A DNA stretch of 64,000 nt from Alloactinosynnema sp. L-07 (GCF_900070365.1 NZ_LN850107.1:5456001-5520000), one strand, 5' to 3'. Counted from the stretch's first letter, positions 6,978 to 15,789 are shown. The notes: a model not told the origin generated them from the letters alone. Numbers and translations: made by a program.

Positions 6978-7166
6978 TCAGGGGCGGTCGACCACCAACT
7001 GCTCCACGAATGTGGCCCAGGCGGAGGGGGTGACGGCGACAGTGGGGCCGTCGGCGTTCTTCGAGTCGCGGAGGTGGGCGAGGTCCGGGCTGAGCCGGAC
7101 CTCAACGCAATCGGACTGCTCGCCCCCGGTGCTAAAGCTGCTCTTGCGCCACCCGTCCTGTGTCAT
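6978..7166 (-). CDS. DUF397 protein, first copy
   Basis: 62 residues with WRKSSFSTGGEQSDCVEVR and LRDSKNADGPTVAVTPSAW. The ATG at 7164-7166 lies inside the last 35 bases of the XRE regulator gene, so the two are translationally coupled. XRE/DUF397 pairs are the usual arrangement in actinomycetes, where the small protein antagonises or modulates the regulator. Confidence 0.85.
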   Translation of the reverse strand: MTQDGWRKSSFSTGGEQSDCVEVRLSPDLAHLRDSKNADGPTVAVTPSAWATFVEQLVVDRP

Positions 7167-8019
7167 TCCTACAGTCTTCCACCCGATCATGCTCTCCCGC
7201 GAGATCGGCGATAAGCATCCGGGAGTCCTGCGCATCCAGGGCGACTGCCGCGACGCGGCGCAGGACCGAGGTGTAGCTCTCGACATGCGTCTTGTCCTGG
7301 AGGAACAGGCCACCGACGTGGTTGTCCAGATAGACGAGGGTCTTGAACCTGTCGAACTCAAAGATCCGGAAGGAGCCGCCGAAGGACTGCCCTTCGGGCA
7401 CGATGCGGATCTTGATGTTCCACTGGTCGGCGAGAAACAGCATGGCCAACAGCTGCTCCGCCATGGTCCTGCGGTCATTCACGACCGTTCGCAAGGCTCG
7501 CTCGTGGACGAGGAACGTGAACTTGGCCGCGTTGCGCCGGAACAGTGTGCACTGTCGCTCGATCCGGGCTTGCACGCTTCGCTCGACGTCGGCGCCGGGG
7601 GCGACATTGGGGAGCAATAGCGCACGCATGTATGCCTCGGTTTGCAGCATGCCGGGGATCACTTCTGGTTCATAGCTCAGCGATCGGGCCACGGAGCTCT
7701 CGTGGAAGACCAGGGATCGGAGCGAGTCGCCCATCCACTCGCCGTGTGAGCACAGCCAATAGCCGCGTTCGTCGCTCAGTTCACGGCTGAAGCGGACCAG
7801 GCGTTGGACATCCTGGAAGGCGGCGCCGCAGGCGACCAGGTAGTGGACGACCTCGACTTCTGTCGAGGATCCGCGTTCGCCTACTTCCAGCCGGAAGAGG
7901 CTGGGGGCTGATCGGCCGACCAGTTCCCCGAGCTGGATCAACGTCAGCCCGGCGGCTTCCCGATGTTTGCGCAGGAGCGCACCCAGCTCTCGGCTGGCTG
8001 CCCCGTTCTTCAAACCCAT
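7132..8019 (-). CDS. XRE-family regulator with DUF5753 domain
   Basis: 295 residues. HTH at about 8-62 (ALLRKHREAAGLTLIQLGEL, SAPSLFRLEVG), then DUF5753 at about 95-290 (EPEVIPGMLQTEAYMRALL, IRIVPEGQSFGGSF, FEFDRFKTLVYLDN). ATG 8019 preferred over an in-frame ATG at 8058 because the latter lies inside the terminator hairpin of the upstream gene; TATGTT stands six bases before the chosen ATG, so the mRNA may be leaderless. Operon with two DUF397 genes and Imm1. Ligand and targets unknown. Confidence 0.85.
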   Translation of the reverse strand: MGLKNGAASRELGALLRKHREAAGLTLIQLGELVGRSAPSLFRLEVGERGSSTEVEVVHYLVACGAAFQDVQRLVRFSRELSDERGYWLCSHGEWMGDSLRSLVFHESSVARSLSYEPEVIPGMLQTEAYMRALLLPNVAPGADVERSVQARIERQCTLFRRNAAKFTFLVHERALRTVVNDRRTMAEQLLAMLFLADQWNIKIRIVPEGQSFGGSFRIFEFDRFKTLVYLDNHVGGLFLQDKTHVESYTSVLRRVAAVALDAQDSRMLIADLAGEHDRVEDCRNDTGRVAQEQL

Positions 8020-8045
8020 TGGGCCAACATAAGCAACACGCAGGC

Positions 8046-8082
8046 CGATGGGGCGCACTCAACGAGGGAGTGCACCCCATCG
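8046..8082 (-). terminator. Terminator hairpin after the MetE-like gene
   Basis: CGATGGGG (8046-8053) and GCACTC (8055-8060) pair with GAGTGC (8068-8073) and CCCCATCG (8075-8082); the only interruption is C-A on plus RNA but G-U on minus RNA, which fits use on the minus strand downstream of the gene ending at 8111. Confidence 0.65.
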
Positions 8083-8110
8083 ACTTAGGCGTTTTGGGGA
8101 CCGGAACGGG

Positions 8111-9169
8111 TTAGAACAGCTCGGCGGTGGCCATTCGGGTGCCTTCGACGCGGGCGGCGATCTTGGCGAACGCGGTGTCGCGCGAGGTGGACACGTCGTC
8201 GGCGAACGGCGAGAAGCCGCAGTCGTCGCAGGTGCCGAGGTGGTCGGCCGGGATGTATTGGGCGGCGATCAGCACGCGGTCGCGGACCTGTTCCGTGGTC
8301 TCCACCACGGGGCTGATCGGGTCGATGACGCCGACAAACACGCGCTGGTCCGGGCGGCGCTGGTCCCTGATCACCGACAGGACGCGTTCCGGGTCGGGTT
8401 CGCTGGCCAGTTGCACGTAGACGTTGCCGACGTGCAGCTCAAACAGAGTTGGCAGCAGGTCTGCGTAGTCGACGTCGAGACTGTGCACCGAGTCCTGGTC
8501 GCCGCCGGGGCAGGTGTGCACGCCGATACGCTTGCGCTCGTCCGGGCTGAAGCGGTCCAGGACCTGGTTGTTGAGTTGGACGAACTGGCGCAGCAGGCCG
8601 CCGGACGGGTCGAGCTTGAGCGACAGCCTGCCCTCGGTGAAGTCGAGTTGGACGCTGTCGGCACCGGCGTCGAGGCTGCGTCGGATATCCGCCTCGGCAC
8701 CGTCGACCAGGTCGGCAAGGAACTCGTCGCGGTCGTAGCCCGCGATGCCGTCGGCCGGGTAGAGCAGGCTCAGCGCGGACGCGGCGATCACGGCCTGCTT
8801 GACCGGCAGCGAGGTGTGGGCACGGGCCTTCTTCAGATAAGCGTCGGCGTGGACCTGGTAGCTGAACTTGCCGGTGAGCTTGGGCAGTTGGCGGGTGTGG
8901 CCGTCGGCGAACGGGATCACCGCGCCGTCGGGGTCCAAAGAGGCCAGGCCCGCGATCGGGTACGTGGCGAAGCTGGGCTTGCCCTGCTCGCCGTCGGTGA
9001 TGACCGGGGAGCCGGTTTCCTCGAACCGGCGCAGGGTGTCGACCAGCGCCTCGTCGGACAGGTCGGCCAGCTCGGCGTCGGTGATCTGGCCTGCGGCGTG
9101 GTTGCCGAAGGCCTCGATCAGCGCGATGGGGCGAGGGATGCTTCCGATCGGCTCTGTAGGCAGCGACAC
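8111..9169 (-). CDS. Cobalamin-independent methionine synthase-like (MetE C-terminal domain) protein
   Basis: 352 residues corresponding to the catalytic barrel of MetE alone. Zinc ligands are visible at His218 and Cys220 (VHTCPGGD) and Cys317 (GTCDDCGF); the N-terminal MetE half is missing, as in core-MetE proteins. It begins TEPIGSIPRP, typical of this subgroup, and may use a methyl donor other than methyl-tetrahydropteroyl-triglutamate. GTG 9167-9169 follows an AGAGGA ribosome binding site. It is transcribed alone between two terminators. Start and family are clear; the methyl donor is not. Confidence 0.85.
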   Translation of the reverse strand: MSLPTEPIGSIPRPIALIEAFGNHAAGQITDAELADLSDEALVDTLRRFEETGSPVITDGEQGKPSFATYPIAGLASLDPDGAVIPFADGHTRQLPKLTGKFSYQVHADAYLKKARAHTSLPVKQAVIAASALSLLYPADGIAGYDRDEFLADLVDGAEADIRRSLDAGADSVQLDFTEGRLSLKLDPSGGLLRQFVQLNNQVLDRFSPDERKRIGVHTCPGGDQDSVHSLDVDYADLLPTLFELHVGNVYVQLASEPDPERVLSVIRDQRRPDQRVFVGVIDPISPVVETTEQVRDRVLIAAQYIPADHLGTCDDCGFSPFADDVSTSRDTAFAKIAARVEGTRMATAELF

Positions 9170-9180
9170 GTGGAGGTCCT

Positions 9181-9205
9181 CTCGGTGATCTTGGGGGTCA
9201 CCGAG
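9181..9205 (-). promoter_or_regulatory. Leader hairpin or operator upstream of the MetE-like gene
   Basis: CTCGGTGA (9181-9188) and TCACCGAG (9198-9205) are perfect 8-bp arms with a G-rich 9-base loop, 12 bases upstream of the GTG. It overlaps the ribosome binding region and could be an operator or a translational hairpin. No known riboswitch consensus was recognised. Confidence 0.4.
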
Positions 9206-9217
9206 TAAGGCTGGCCT

Positions 9218-9254
9218 AACCGGGGCCGGACGGAGTAGCCCTCCGGCCCCGGTT
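9218..9254 (-). terminator. Terminator after UDP-sugar dehydrogenase gene
   Basis: AACCGGGGCCGGA at 9218-9230 and its exact complement at 9242-9254 form a 13-bp stem with an 11-base loop, 12 bases beyond the stop codon of the dehydrogenase gene. Confidence 0.75.
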
Positions 9255-9266
9255 AACCCAAAGAGA

Positions 9267-10583
9267 TCAATTCTTGCCGACGCCGATCCACTCGAACCCG
9301 GCCCGCCGCGCCACGGCGGGGTCGAGCAGGTTGCGGGTGTCGACGACGATCGGCTTGCGCACCGCGTCTGCGAGGCGGTTCCAGTCCAGCGAACGGAACT
9401 CGGGCCACTCGGTGAGCACGATCAGCGCCTCGGCGTCCTGGGCGGCCTCGTAGGGGTCGGCCACCACGCGCACCGGGGCGAGTTCGGGGTGCTGGGTCTC
9501 CGGGCGCAGGGCCGGGTCGTAGCCGACCAGTTCGGCGCCTGCCTGACGCAGCAGGGCCGCGACGGCCAGGGCGGGTGAGTCGCGCAGGTCGTCGGTGCCA
9601 GCCTTGAACGTCAGGCCGAGCAGACCGATCTTCACGTGCGACAGCGAGCCGCCGCGCTTGCCGGTGACCGCGTGGCGCACCTTCTCCACCATGCGCAGCC
9701 GCTGGCGCGTGTTGGTGTCGATGGTGGCCCGGATCAGCCGGAACTCGAAGTCCGCGGCGTCGGCGAGCTGGAGCATCGCCGAGGTGTCCTTGGGCAGGCA
9801 GGAGCCGCCCCAGCCGGGGCCGGGGTTGAGGAACGCCTGGCCGATGCGCTTGTCGTAGCCCATGCCCTCGGTGACGTCGGTGATGTCGGCACCCAGCCGG
9901 TCGCACAGTTCGGCGACCGCGTTGACGTAGGACAGCTTCATCGCCAGGAAACAGTTGGCCGCGTACTTGACCAGCTCCGCGCTGGGCGCGTCGGTCAGCA
10001 CCGTCGGGGCGCCGAGCTTGGCGTAGAGGGCCGCGACGCGCTCGGCGGCGTCCTGCTTGCTGCCGCCGACGACGATGCGGTCGGGGTTGAGGAAGTCGTA
10101 GACCGCGGAGCCCTCGCGCAGGAACTCCGGGTTGGACACCACCGCGACGTCCTCGCGCACGAGCAGTTCCTCGGTGCGCTCGGCGGTGCCGACCGGGACC
10201 GTGGACTTGTTGACCATGACCGCCCCGGTGGGCAGCAGGTCGCGGACCTCCTCGATGACCGACTCGACGATGCTCAGGTCGGCCACCCCGCCAACGCCCA
10301 TCGGCGTCGGCACGCAGAGGAACACGACCTCCGGGCCCAGCTCGGTGTGCTTGACCGCGGCGGCCGCGCCGAGCACGAAGGTGAGCCGACCGGCGGCGAT
10401 GCCCTCGGCGACCAGTTCGGCCAGACCCGGTTCGAGGATGTCGACCTCGCCCTGCGAGAGCCGCTTGACCTTGTCCGCGTCGACATCCGCGCACACCACG
10501 TCATGGCCCAGCGAGGCGAGACACGCCCCGGTGGTGAGCCCGACGTACCCGGTCCCGATCACGGCGATCCGTCGTACGAACAC
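9267..10583 (-). CDS. UDP-glucose/UDP-sugar 6-dehydrogenase
   Basis: 438 residues. N-terminal NAD-binding motif IGTGYVGL at 9-16, conserved CVPTPMG and NKSTVPVGT, active-site Cys262 in GWGGSCLPKD, and a C-terminal LLGLTFKAGTDDLRDSPAL. The family oxidises the C6 hydroxyl of a UDP-sugar to the uronic acid with two NAD. UDP-glucose is the commonest substrate, but UDP-HexNAc cannot be excluded, and the wider cluster would need a HexNAc uronic acid. GTG at 10581-10583 follows GGGAGGGG. It is 25 bases downstream of the GT4 gene and shares its operon. Confidence 0.9.
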   Translation of the reverse strand: MFVRRIAVIGTGYVGLTTGACLASLGHDVVCADVDADKVKRLSQGEVDILEPGLAELVAEGIAAGRLTFVLGAAAAVKHTELGPEVVFLCVPTPMGVGGVADLSIVESVIEEVRDLLPTGAVMVNKSTVPVGTAERTEELLVREDVAVVSNPEFLREGSAVYDFLNPDRIVVGGSKQDAAERVAALYAKLGAPTVLTDAPSAELVKYAANCFLAMKLSYVNAVAELCDRLGADITDVTEGMGYDKRIGQAFLNPGPGWGGSCLPKDTSAMLQLADAADFEFRLIRATIDTNTRQRLRMVEKVRHAVTGKRGGSLSHVKIGLLGLTFKAGTDDLRDSPALAVAALLRQAGAELVGYDPALRPETQHPELAPVRVVADPYEAAQDAEALIVLTEWPEFRSLDWNRLADAVRKPIVVDTRNLLDPAVARRAGFEWIGVGKN

Positions 10584-10608
10584 CGAATTCCCCTCCCGCA
10601 ACTTCGGT

Positions 10609-12009
10609 TCAGCCTGCCTGTGGCCCCGGGCCGCTCAGCGGCTCGGTCAGCTGTTCCGGCGCCGTCATGATGCGAGTCGCGGCGAACGCCCGCAATGCCC
10701 TCTCGTCGCGAAGATCGACAAGTTGGTTGCCCCACTGGTCGGTCAGCTCCGCGCGCGCCCCGTCCGACCTGCGGTCGGTGGTCGGCCAGCCGTCCGGGAA
10801 CGGGCCCGCGGAATCGAACTGGAGAAGTTCGTCATACACGCCGATATAGGCCTGCGCCTGCGGTCGCCAGTCGAGGACCTGCTCGGCCCGGCGGCGGCCC
10901 GCGGTGCCCAGCTCGGCCCGGCGCGCGGGGTCGTCGGCCAACTCCACAACGGCGTCGGCCAGGCCGTCGCTGTCGCCCGGCTCGACGTAGACCGCGCAGT
11001 CGCCGCCGGACACCACCGTCTCGGTGAGCCGGTAGGCGACCACGGGCAGCGCGTAGGCCATGTACTCCATGGTCTTGTTCATCGTGGAGACGTCGTTGAG
11101 CGGGCTGCGCGGGTCCGGCGAGAGGCCGATCGTCGCCGCCGACAGGTATTTCGCGATCTGCTCGGGGCCGACCCGGCCGGTGAACTCGACGTAGTCGTCG
11201 AGGCCGAGGTCGGAACTCTGCTGCTTGAGCTCCTCCAGGCAGTCGCCGAAGCCGAGGAGCACGAAGCGGAAGTCCTTGCGGCCGTGCAGGTTCACGATCC
11301 GGTCGGCGGCCTCCAGCACGCCGTCCACCCCGTCCTGCGGGCCCATGATCCCGAGGTAGGCCACCAGGTGCTGACCGCCGCGGCGGACCGCGGGGTCGGC
11401 GTAAACGGGACGCATCACGGAGGTGTCCGGGCCGGAACGCACGACAGTCGTGTGTTCACGCGGCACACCCCCGCGGTTCACCGCGATGTCCTGATAGGAC
11501 GTATTGGTGGAGATCACCCGGTTCGCCGTGCGGAAGGTCCGGCGCTCCAACCACTTCAGGATGGCGAGCTGGATCTTCGACGGCAGCGACTTGGGCTCGC
11601 CGAAGCGGGAGCGGAACACCTCGGGGTTGAGGTCGTGGTGGTCGAAGACGAACCTGACCCCGGTGGCCTTCCACGGCAGCGCCAGCGCCCAGTAGGTGTC
11701 CGGCGGGTTGCAGGCCTGCATGACGTCGAACCGGGCGCGGCGGCGGACCTTGAGGGTCAGCGCGGCCGTGCGCAGCCAGCAGTAGACGAACTCCCACGCG
11801 TAGCCGAGCAGCCCGTCGGCCTGCTTGGGCGGGGCGTATTTGTAGAGGTGGACGCCGTCGAGCACGGCGTAGGCCGGGTCGCCGGGGCCCTTGGGGCAGA
11901 TGACCGACACCTCGTACCCGGCCGCCCGCAGCGCGCGGCACTCCAGCCAGACCCTGCGGTCAAGCGGGACGGGCAGGTTCTGCACGATGATCAGGACGTG
12001 CGGCGCCAC
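10609..12009 (-). CDS. Glycosyltransferase family 4
   Basis: 466 residues with the GT-B fold: N-terminal VLIIVQNLPVPLDRRVWLE, FDHHDLNPEVF, then a C-terminal donor-binding half with VAYLGIMGPQDGVDGVLEAA, FTGRVGPEQIAKYLSAATIGLSP in pieces and MNKTMEYMAYALPVV. The closest group by pattern is WbuB/ExpE-type transferases that add a sugar to a lipid-linked repeat unit. The last 70 residues after YDELLQF are an extra tail. GTG at 12007-12009 with AGAGG upstream. Leads the two-gene operon with the dehydrogenase. Confidence 0.85.
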   Translation of the reverse strand: MAPHVLIIVQNLPVPLDRRVWLECRALRAAGYEVSVICPKGPGDPAYAVLDGVHLYKYAPPKQADGLLGYAWEFVYCWLRTAALTLKVRRRARFDVMQACNPPDTYWALALPWKATGVRFVFDHHDLNPEVFRSRFGEPKSLPSKIQLAILKWLERRTFRTANRVISTNTSYQDIAVNRGGVPREHTTVVRSGPDTSVMRPVYADPAVRRGGQHLVAYLGIMGPQDGVDGVLEAADRIVNLHGRKDFRFVLLGFGDCLEELKQQSSDLGLDDYVEFTGRVGPEQIAKYLSAATIGLSPDPRSPLNDVSTMNKTMEYMAYALPVVAYRLTETVVSGGDCAVYVEPGDSDGLADAVVELADDPARRAELGTAGRRRAEQVLDWRPQAQAYIGVYDELLQFDSAGPFPDGWPTTDRRSDGARAELTDQWGNQLVDLRDERALRAFAATRIMTAPEQLTEPLSGPGPQAG

Positions 12010-12140
12010 GGGTACCTCTTCCTACTGCGGGAGTCACGGACTGATTCGGGCGCGCGGGCAATCTTGTTACAGACCGTGGTCGTCAGCCGATGTGCTCCAT
12101 GAGGCACCGCGGCACGCGGACCAGCTGCGGAGGTATGCGG

Positions 12141-13379
12141 GTGTATGTGGCATCCACCAGGGGGACCAGTGGCACGCCCCTGCCTGGCGCAGGCGGCGGC
12201 AGCCGAATACCGACGACGGTGGTGCTGCTGGGGACGGTGAGCCTGCTCACAGACATCTCCGCGGAGATGGTCACCGCGTTCCTGCCGGTCTATGTGATCT
12301 TCAACCTGCAGATGTCCTACCTCCAGCTCGGCCTGCTCGACGGCATCTACACCGGGGCCACGGCGGTGCTGCGGCTGGTCGGTGGGCACGTCGCCGACCG
12401 GGTGCACCGGCACAAGGCCGTCGCCGCGGTGGGCTACGGGCTCTCGGCGGGCACCAAACTAGTTTTCCCGTCGGTCGGCGCGTCCGCGGTGGGTCTTGGC
12501 GGCGTGCTGGCGCTCGACCGGGCGGGCAAGGGCCTGCGGACGGCCCCGCGCGACGCGATGATCTCGCTCGTCACGCCGAAGGAGCGGCTCGGCGCCGCGT
12601 TCGGGGTGCACCGCACCATGGACACGATCGGCGCGCTGCTCGGCCCGCTGGTCACCTTCGCGATCCTCACCTGGCTGACCACGAACCCCGGACCGATCTT
12701 CGTGATCAGCTTCGGGTTCGGCCTGCTCGGGCTGATCGTGCTGGTGTTCTTCGTCCGGCAGCCCAGCCGCGAGCGGGTGCCCGCCAAGCGGATCACCGTG
12801 CGTGACAGCCTGGATCTCCTGCGCGACAAGGCGATGCGCCGCACGACGATCGCCGCCGGTCTGCTCGGCCTGGCCACCATCTCCGACGTGTTCGTGTTCG
12901 TCGTGCTGCAGAAGGTGTCCGGCGTGTCACCAGCGTGGCTGGCGCTGATGCCGGTCGGCACGGCGCTGACGTTCCTGCTGGCCGCCACCCCGCTGGGCAA
13001 GCTGGCCGACCGGTTCGGCCGGTGGCGGATGTTCTTCGCCGGGCACGTGGTCCTCGCGGCGGTGTACCTGCTGCTGCTCGGCCCGTTCACCGGAGTGGCC
13101 TTGGTGCTGGTCACGGTCGCGCTGCACGGGCTGTTCTACGCCGCGACCGACGGCGTGCTGATGGCCCACGGCTCGACCCTGGTGCCCGAGCGGCTGCGCG
13201 CGAGCGGGCTGTCTATCGTGCAGACCGGACAGGCGCTGGCCCGGCTGGCCTCGTCCGTCTGCTTTGGACTGCTGCTGCAGCGGCTCGACTTCACCTGGTC
13301 GGTGCTCATCGCGCTCGGCACCATGGTCGCCGCCCTGGTCGGGGTGGCGCTGCTCATTCGGCCGGAGGTCACGCGGTGA
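12141..13379 (+). CDS. Major facilitator superfamily transporter
   Basis: 412 residues with about 12 membrane segments, beginning TTVVLLGTVSLLTDISAEM, and the loop motif GGHVADRVHRHK between helices 2 and 3 that is the MFS signature; a second copy GKLADRFGRWR lies between helices 8 and 9. The GTG at 12141 has GGAGG seven bases upstream, whereas the ATG at 12135 is only one base from it. Overlaps the next gene by four bases (GTGA), so the two are coupled. Cargo unknown; it lies within the EPS region. Confidence 0.85.
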   Translation: MYVASTRGTSGTPLPGAGGGSRIPTTVVLLGTVSLLTDISAEMVTAFLPVYVIFNLQMSYLQLGLLDGIYTGATAVLRLVGGHVADRVHRHKAVAAVGYGLSAGTKLVFPSVGASAVGLGGVLALDRAGKGLRTAPRDAMISLVTPKERLGAAFGVHRTMDTIGALLGPLVTFAILTWLTTNPGPIFVISFGFGLLGLIVLVFFVRQPSRERVPAKRITVRDSLDLLRDKAMRRTTIAAGLLGLATISDVFVFVVLQKVSGVSPAWLALMPVGTALTFLLAATPLGKLADRFGRWRMFFAGHVVLAAVYLLLLGPFTGVALVLVTVALHGLFYAATDGVLMAHGSTLVPERLRASGLSIVQTGQALARLASSVCFGLLLQRLDFTWSVLIALGTMVAALVGVALLIRPEVTR

Positions 13380-14329
13380 GGGACTGGTTCGTTCGGCACA
13401 GGATCGCCGCGGGGATCGTGGCGATAGTGCTCGTGGTCGCGGCGGCCACGGTCTACGTGGTCACGACGGTGCGATCGCAGCAGCCCGCGGCGGCGGCGAA
13501 GGGCACGCCCGCGCTGACCTACGTCGACAACGGCGGCGGGCAGAACCTGGTGACCAGGATCGACAAGGACGGCAACCGCTCCACCGGCGACCTCAAGTGC
13601 CTGCGTGTCTACACCGCGGGCGGCACGACGGTGTGCCTGAAGATGACCCTGCCCGGCGCGTACAGCGCCACGGTGATCGACAAGTCCGGCGCCGAGGTGA
13701 AGTCCGTGCCGCTGCCCGGCACACCCAGCCGGGCACGGGTGTCGGCGTCGGGGCGGATGGTGTCGTGGACGGTGTTCGTCACCGGCGACTCCTACCTCGC
13801 CCCCGGCGGCTTCTCCACCAGGACCGGGATCCTCGACCTCAAGACCGGCGCGCTCGTGGAGACGCTGGAAGGCTTCGCCACCACCATCGATGGCAAGGCG
13901 GAGGACCGGACGAACGAGAACTACTGGGGTGTCACGTTCGCCGATGACGACAACACCTTCTACGCCACGCTGGGCTCCGGGAGCACGACGTGGCTGGTCA
14001 AGGGCGATTTCGCGAGCCGATCGATGGCCACGGCGCGGACCGGCGCGGAATGCCCGTCGCTGTCCCCGGACGGCACCCGCGTGGCCTACAAGAAGCGCGG
14101 CGGACGCCTGGGCACCTGGCAGCTGTTCGTGCTGGACCTCGCGGCGGGCCGGGAGACCCAACTGCCCGGCTCCGACGGCGTCGACGACCAGGCGGCCTGG
14201 CTGGACGACGCCACGCTGGCCTACGCGAAAGCGCGCCAGGGCGGCGCGCCGACGATCTTCAGCTCCCCCGCCGACGGCTCGGCCGACCCGACCGAACTGG
14301 TCCCCACAGCGTCGTCCCCCTCGCCCTGA
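13376..14329 (+). CDS. Membrane-anchored beta-propeller (TolB/WD40-like) protein
   Basis: 317 residues: one N-terminal membrane anchor (IAAGIVAIVLVVAAATVYVV) and then blade-like repeats including CPSLSPDGTRVAYKKRGG, WQLFVLDLAAGRETQLPG and DDQAAWLDDATLAYAK, typical of TolB-type WD40 beta propellers exposed outside the membrane. The GTG overlaps the MFS stop codon. Role unknown; the coupling suggests it serves the same export step as the transporter. Confidence 0.75.
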   Translation: MRDWFVRHRIAAGIVAIVLVVAAATVYVVTTVRSQQPAAAAKGTPALTYVDNGGGQNLVTRIDKDGNRSTGDLKCLRVYTAGGTTVCLKMTLPGAYSATVIDKSGAEVKSVPLPGTPSRARVSASGRMVSWTVFVTGDSYLAPGGFSTRTGILDLKTGALVETLEGFATTIDGKAEDRTNENYWGVTFADDDNTFYATLGSGSTTWLVKGDFASRSMATARTGAECPSLSPDGTRVAYKKRGGRLGTWQLFVLDLAAGRETQLPGSDGVDDQAAWLDDATLAYAKARQGGAPTIFSSPADGSADPTELVPTASSPSP

Positions 14330-14345
14330 CCGGACGAGGGGGACG
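14313..14345. terminator. Bidirectional terminator overlapping a stop codon
   Basis: CGTCCCCCTCG at 14313-14323 and CGAGGGGGACG at 14335-14345 form a perfect 11-bp stem. The TGA of the propeller gene (14327-14329) is in the loop, and the convergent beta-helix gene ends 13 bases away. Confidence 0.7.
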
Positions 14346-14357
14346 GCGCGCAGAACA

Positions 14358-15524
14358 CTAGGGCTGCGGGACCTGCGCCCCGGAGGCCGAGACGTTGTTC
14401 GCCCACTGGCTGATGCCGCCGTTGTCCAGCAGCACCTCGCCCCAGCCGCCCGCAGTCGTACCGAACCTGTTGCCGGTGACGATCGTGCCGCTCATCGGCG
14501 AACCCAGGCGCAGGATGTACCCGCCACCGGCCAGGTAGTTGCCCACCACCTGCAGGTTCTTCGACGGCGACGAGCCGTCGGGCATGATGAACACGGCCGC
14601 GTTCTGGTGCGTTCCGTCGTAGGCCTTGCCGTCGGCGCTGATGTCGATCCGGTTGTACTTGATCGACAGGTTGGCGCCGCCGTAGTTCTGGATGCCGTCG
14701 TTGTGCGTGTTGTTCGGGTAGGCACCCGCGCGCAGCATCCCGTGGATGTAGTTCTGCTCGATCGTGGAGTTGCCGGGGCCGTTCTGGATGCCGTCCGGCG
14801 TGCCCGAGATGTCACAGCGGATGACGGTCACCGTGGCGTCGCCGTGGATGGCGCCGTTGCCCCACTGCGGGCCGGGCCACTGGCTGTCCTTGTAGGTGAT
14901 CGTCGTGTCGCGCACGTCGATGTGGCCGCTGTTGCCCAGCAGCGGGGCCCAGCTGAAGTGGTTGCCCTCGATGATCGAGTTGCGGATCGTCAGCGTTCCG
15001 CCGCCGTTGTACTCGATGCCGCCCTTGACGTGGACGCCGTCGAGGGTCACGTTGCCGCTGAACCGCAGGGCACCGGTGTTCCAGCGGGTGCCCGCCGGTG
15101 CGTTGCCCGGCCCGTCGACGATCTTGAGCTTCGTGGCGTCGCCGCGGAACCCGACCTGGCCGGGCTGCGGAACGGTGCCCGCGGCGACAGCGCCACCCGG
15201 AGGGGCAGGCTGCGGGACGGGCTGGGGCTTGGGCGAGGAGACAGTGCCCGTCGCGGTCGGCTGGACCGTGGTGGTCGGCGCCGCGGTGGACGACGAGGTC
15301 GTCGTCGGCGCTGCCGTGGTGGTGGGTGCCGTGGACGGCACCGGGTCGATGGTGATGGTCGTGGACGGCGTCGGCAGGTCCGGCGCGGGCTTGCCCGCCA
15401 TCGGCTTGCAGCCTGCCGTGAGCACGATCGCGCCCACTGCCACGCCCGCCGCGACCGCGATCCTGCGGGCTCGCGTGGCGTGGCTCTTACGTAACTCCGC
15501 AGACGATGAGAGTCGAGCGGACAT
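14358..15524 (-). CDS. Lipoprotein with right-handed parallel beta-helix domain
   Basis: 388 residues. Signal and lipobox AIVLTAGCKP (Cys at about residue 42), then a 90-residue Thr/Pro/Ser linker, then a region of short strands with repeats of the form I-x-N-S-I-I-E-G-N, VRDTTITYK, IEQNYIHGML and NLQVVGNYLAGGG, the pattern of pectate-lyase-like or NosD-type beta helices that bind or cleave polysaccharides. ATG 15522-15524 follows GGAAGGA. Its place in the EPS cluster suggests a role in binding or trimming the polymer. No catalytic residues could be assigned. Confidence 0.75.
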   Translation of the reverse strand: MSARLSSSAELRKSHATRARRIAVAAGVAVGAIVLTAGCKPMAGKPAPDLPTPSTTITIDPVPSTAPTTTAAPTTTSSSTAAPTTTVQPTATGTVSSPKPQPVPQPAPPGGAVAAGTVPQPGQVGFRGDATKLKIVDGPGNAPAGTRWNTGALRFSGNVTLDGVHVKGGIEYNGGGTLTIRNSIIEGNHFSWAPLLGNSGHIDVRDTTITYKDSQWPGPQWGNGAIHGDATVTVIRCDISGTPDGIQNGPGNSTIEQNYIHGMLRAGAYPNNTHNDGIQNYGGANLSIKYNRIDISADGKAYDGTHQNAAVFIMPDGSSPSKNLQVVGNYLAGGGYILRLGSPMSGTIVTGNRFGTTAGGWGEVLLDNGGISQWANNVSASGAQVPQP

Positions 15525-15652
15525 GAGATCCTTCCGGTTGGCAATAAGTCGCCCCCGTTGCGGGACAAGGGATCCCGCAGGCCGGCAGTGGTGATTTGGC
15601 GGCTGCCCGGCCGGTCGGCACTCTATGCACATCGCTCCGCAGATCACAACAG

Positions 15653-15685
15653 GGTCACGAACCGCATGTCAGAGCGGTCACGAAC
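15653..15685. promoter_or_regulatory. Direct repeats in divergent EPS promoter
   Basis: GGTCACGAAC occurs at 15653-15662 and 15676-15685, 23 bases apart (about two helical turns), between the beta-helix lipoprotein and the GT-C gene. This spacing suits a tandem-binding activator such as a response regulator; which one is unknown. Confidence 0.45.
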
Positions 15686-15789
15686 AGTGTGACACCGACC
15701 TCATCGGCTGTGGGCGACCCTCCGTAACGATTCGACCGTCCGTGCGATCCCTTGCGAGAACCCCTCGCATCAGCAGACCGGGAGCCGGC

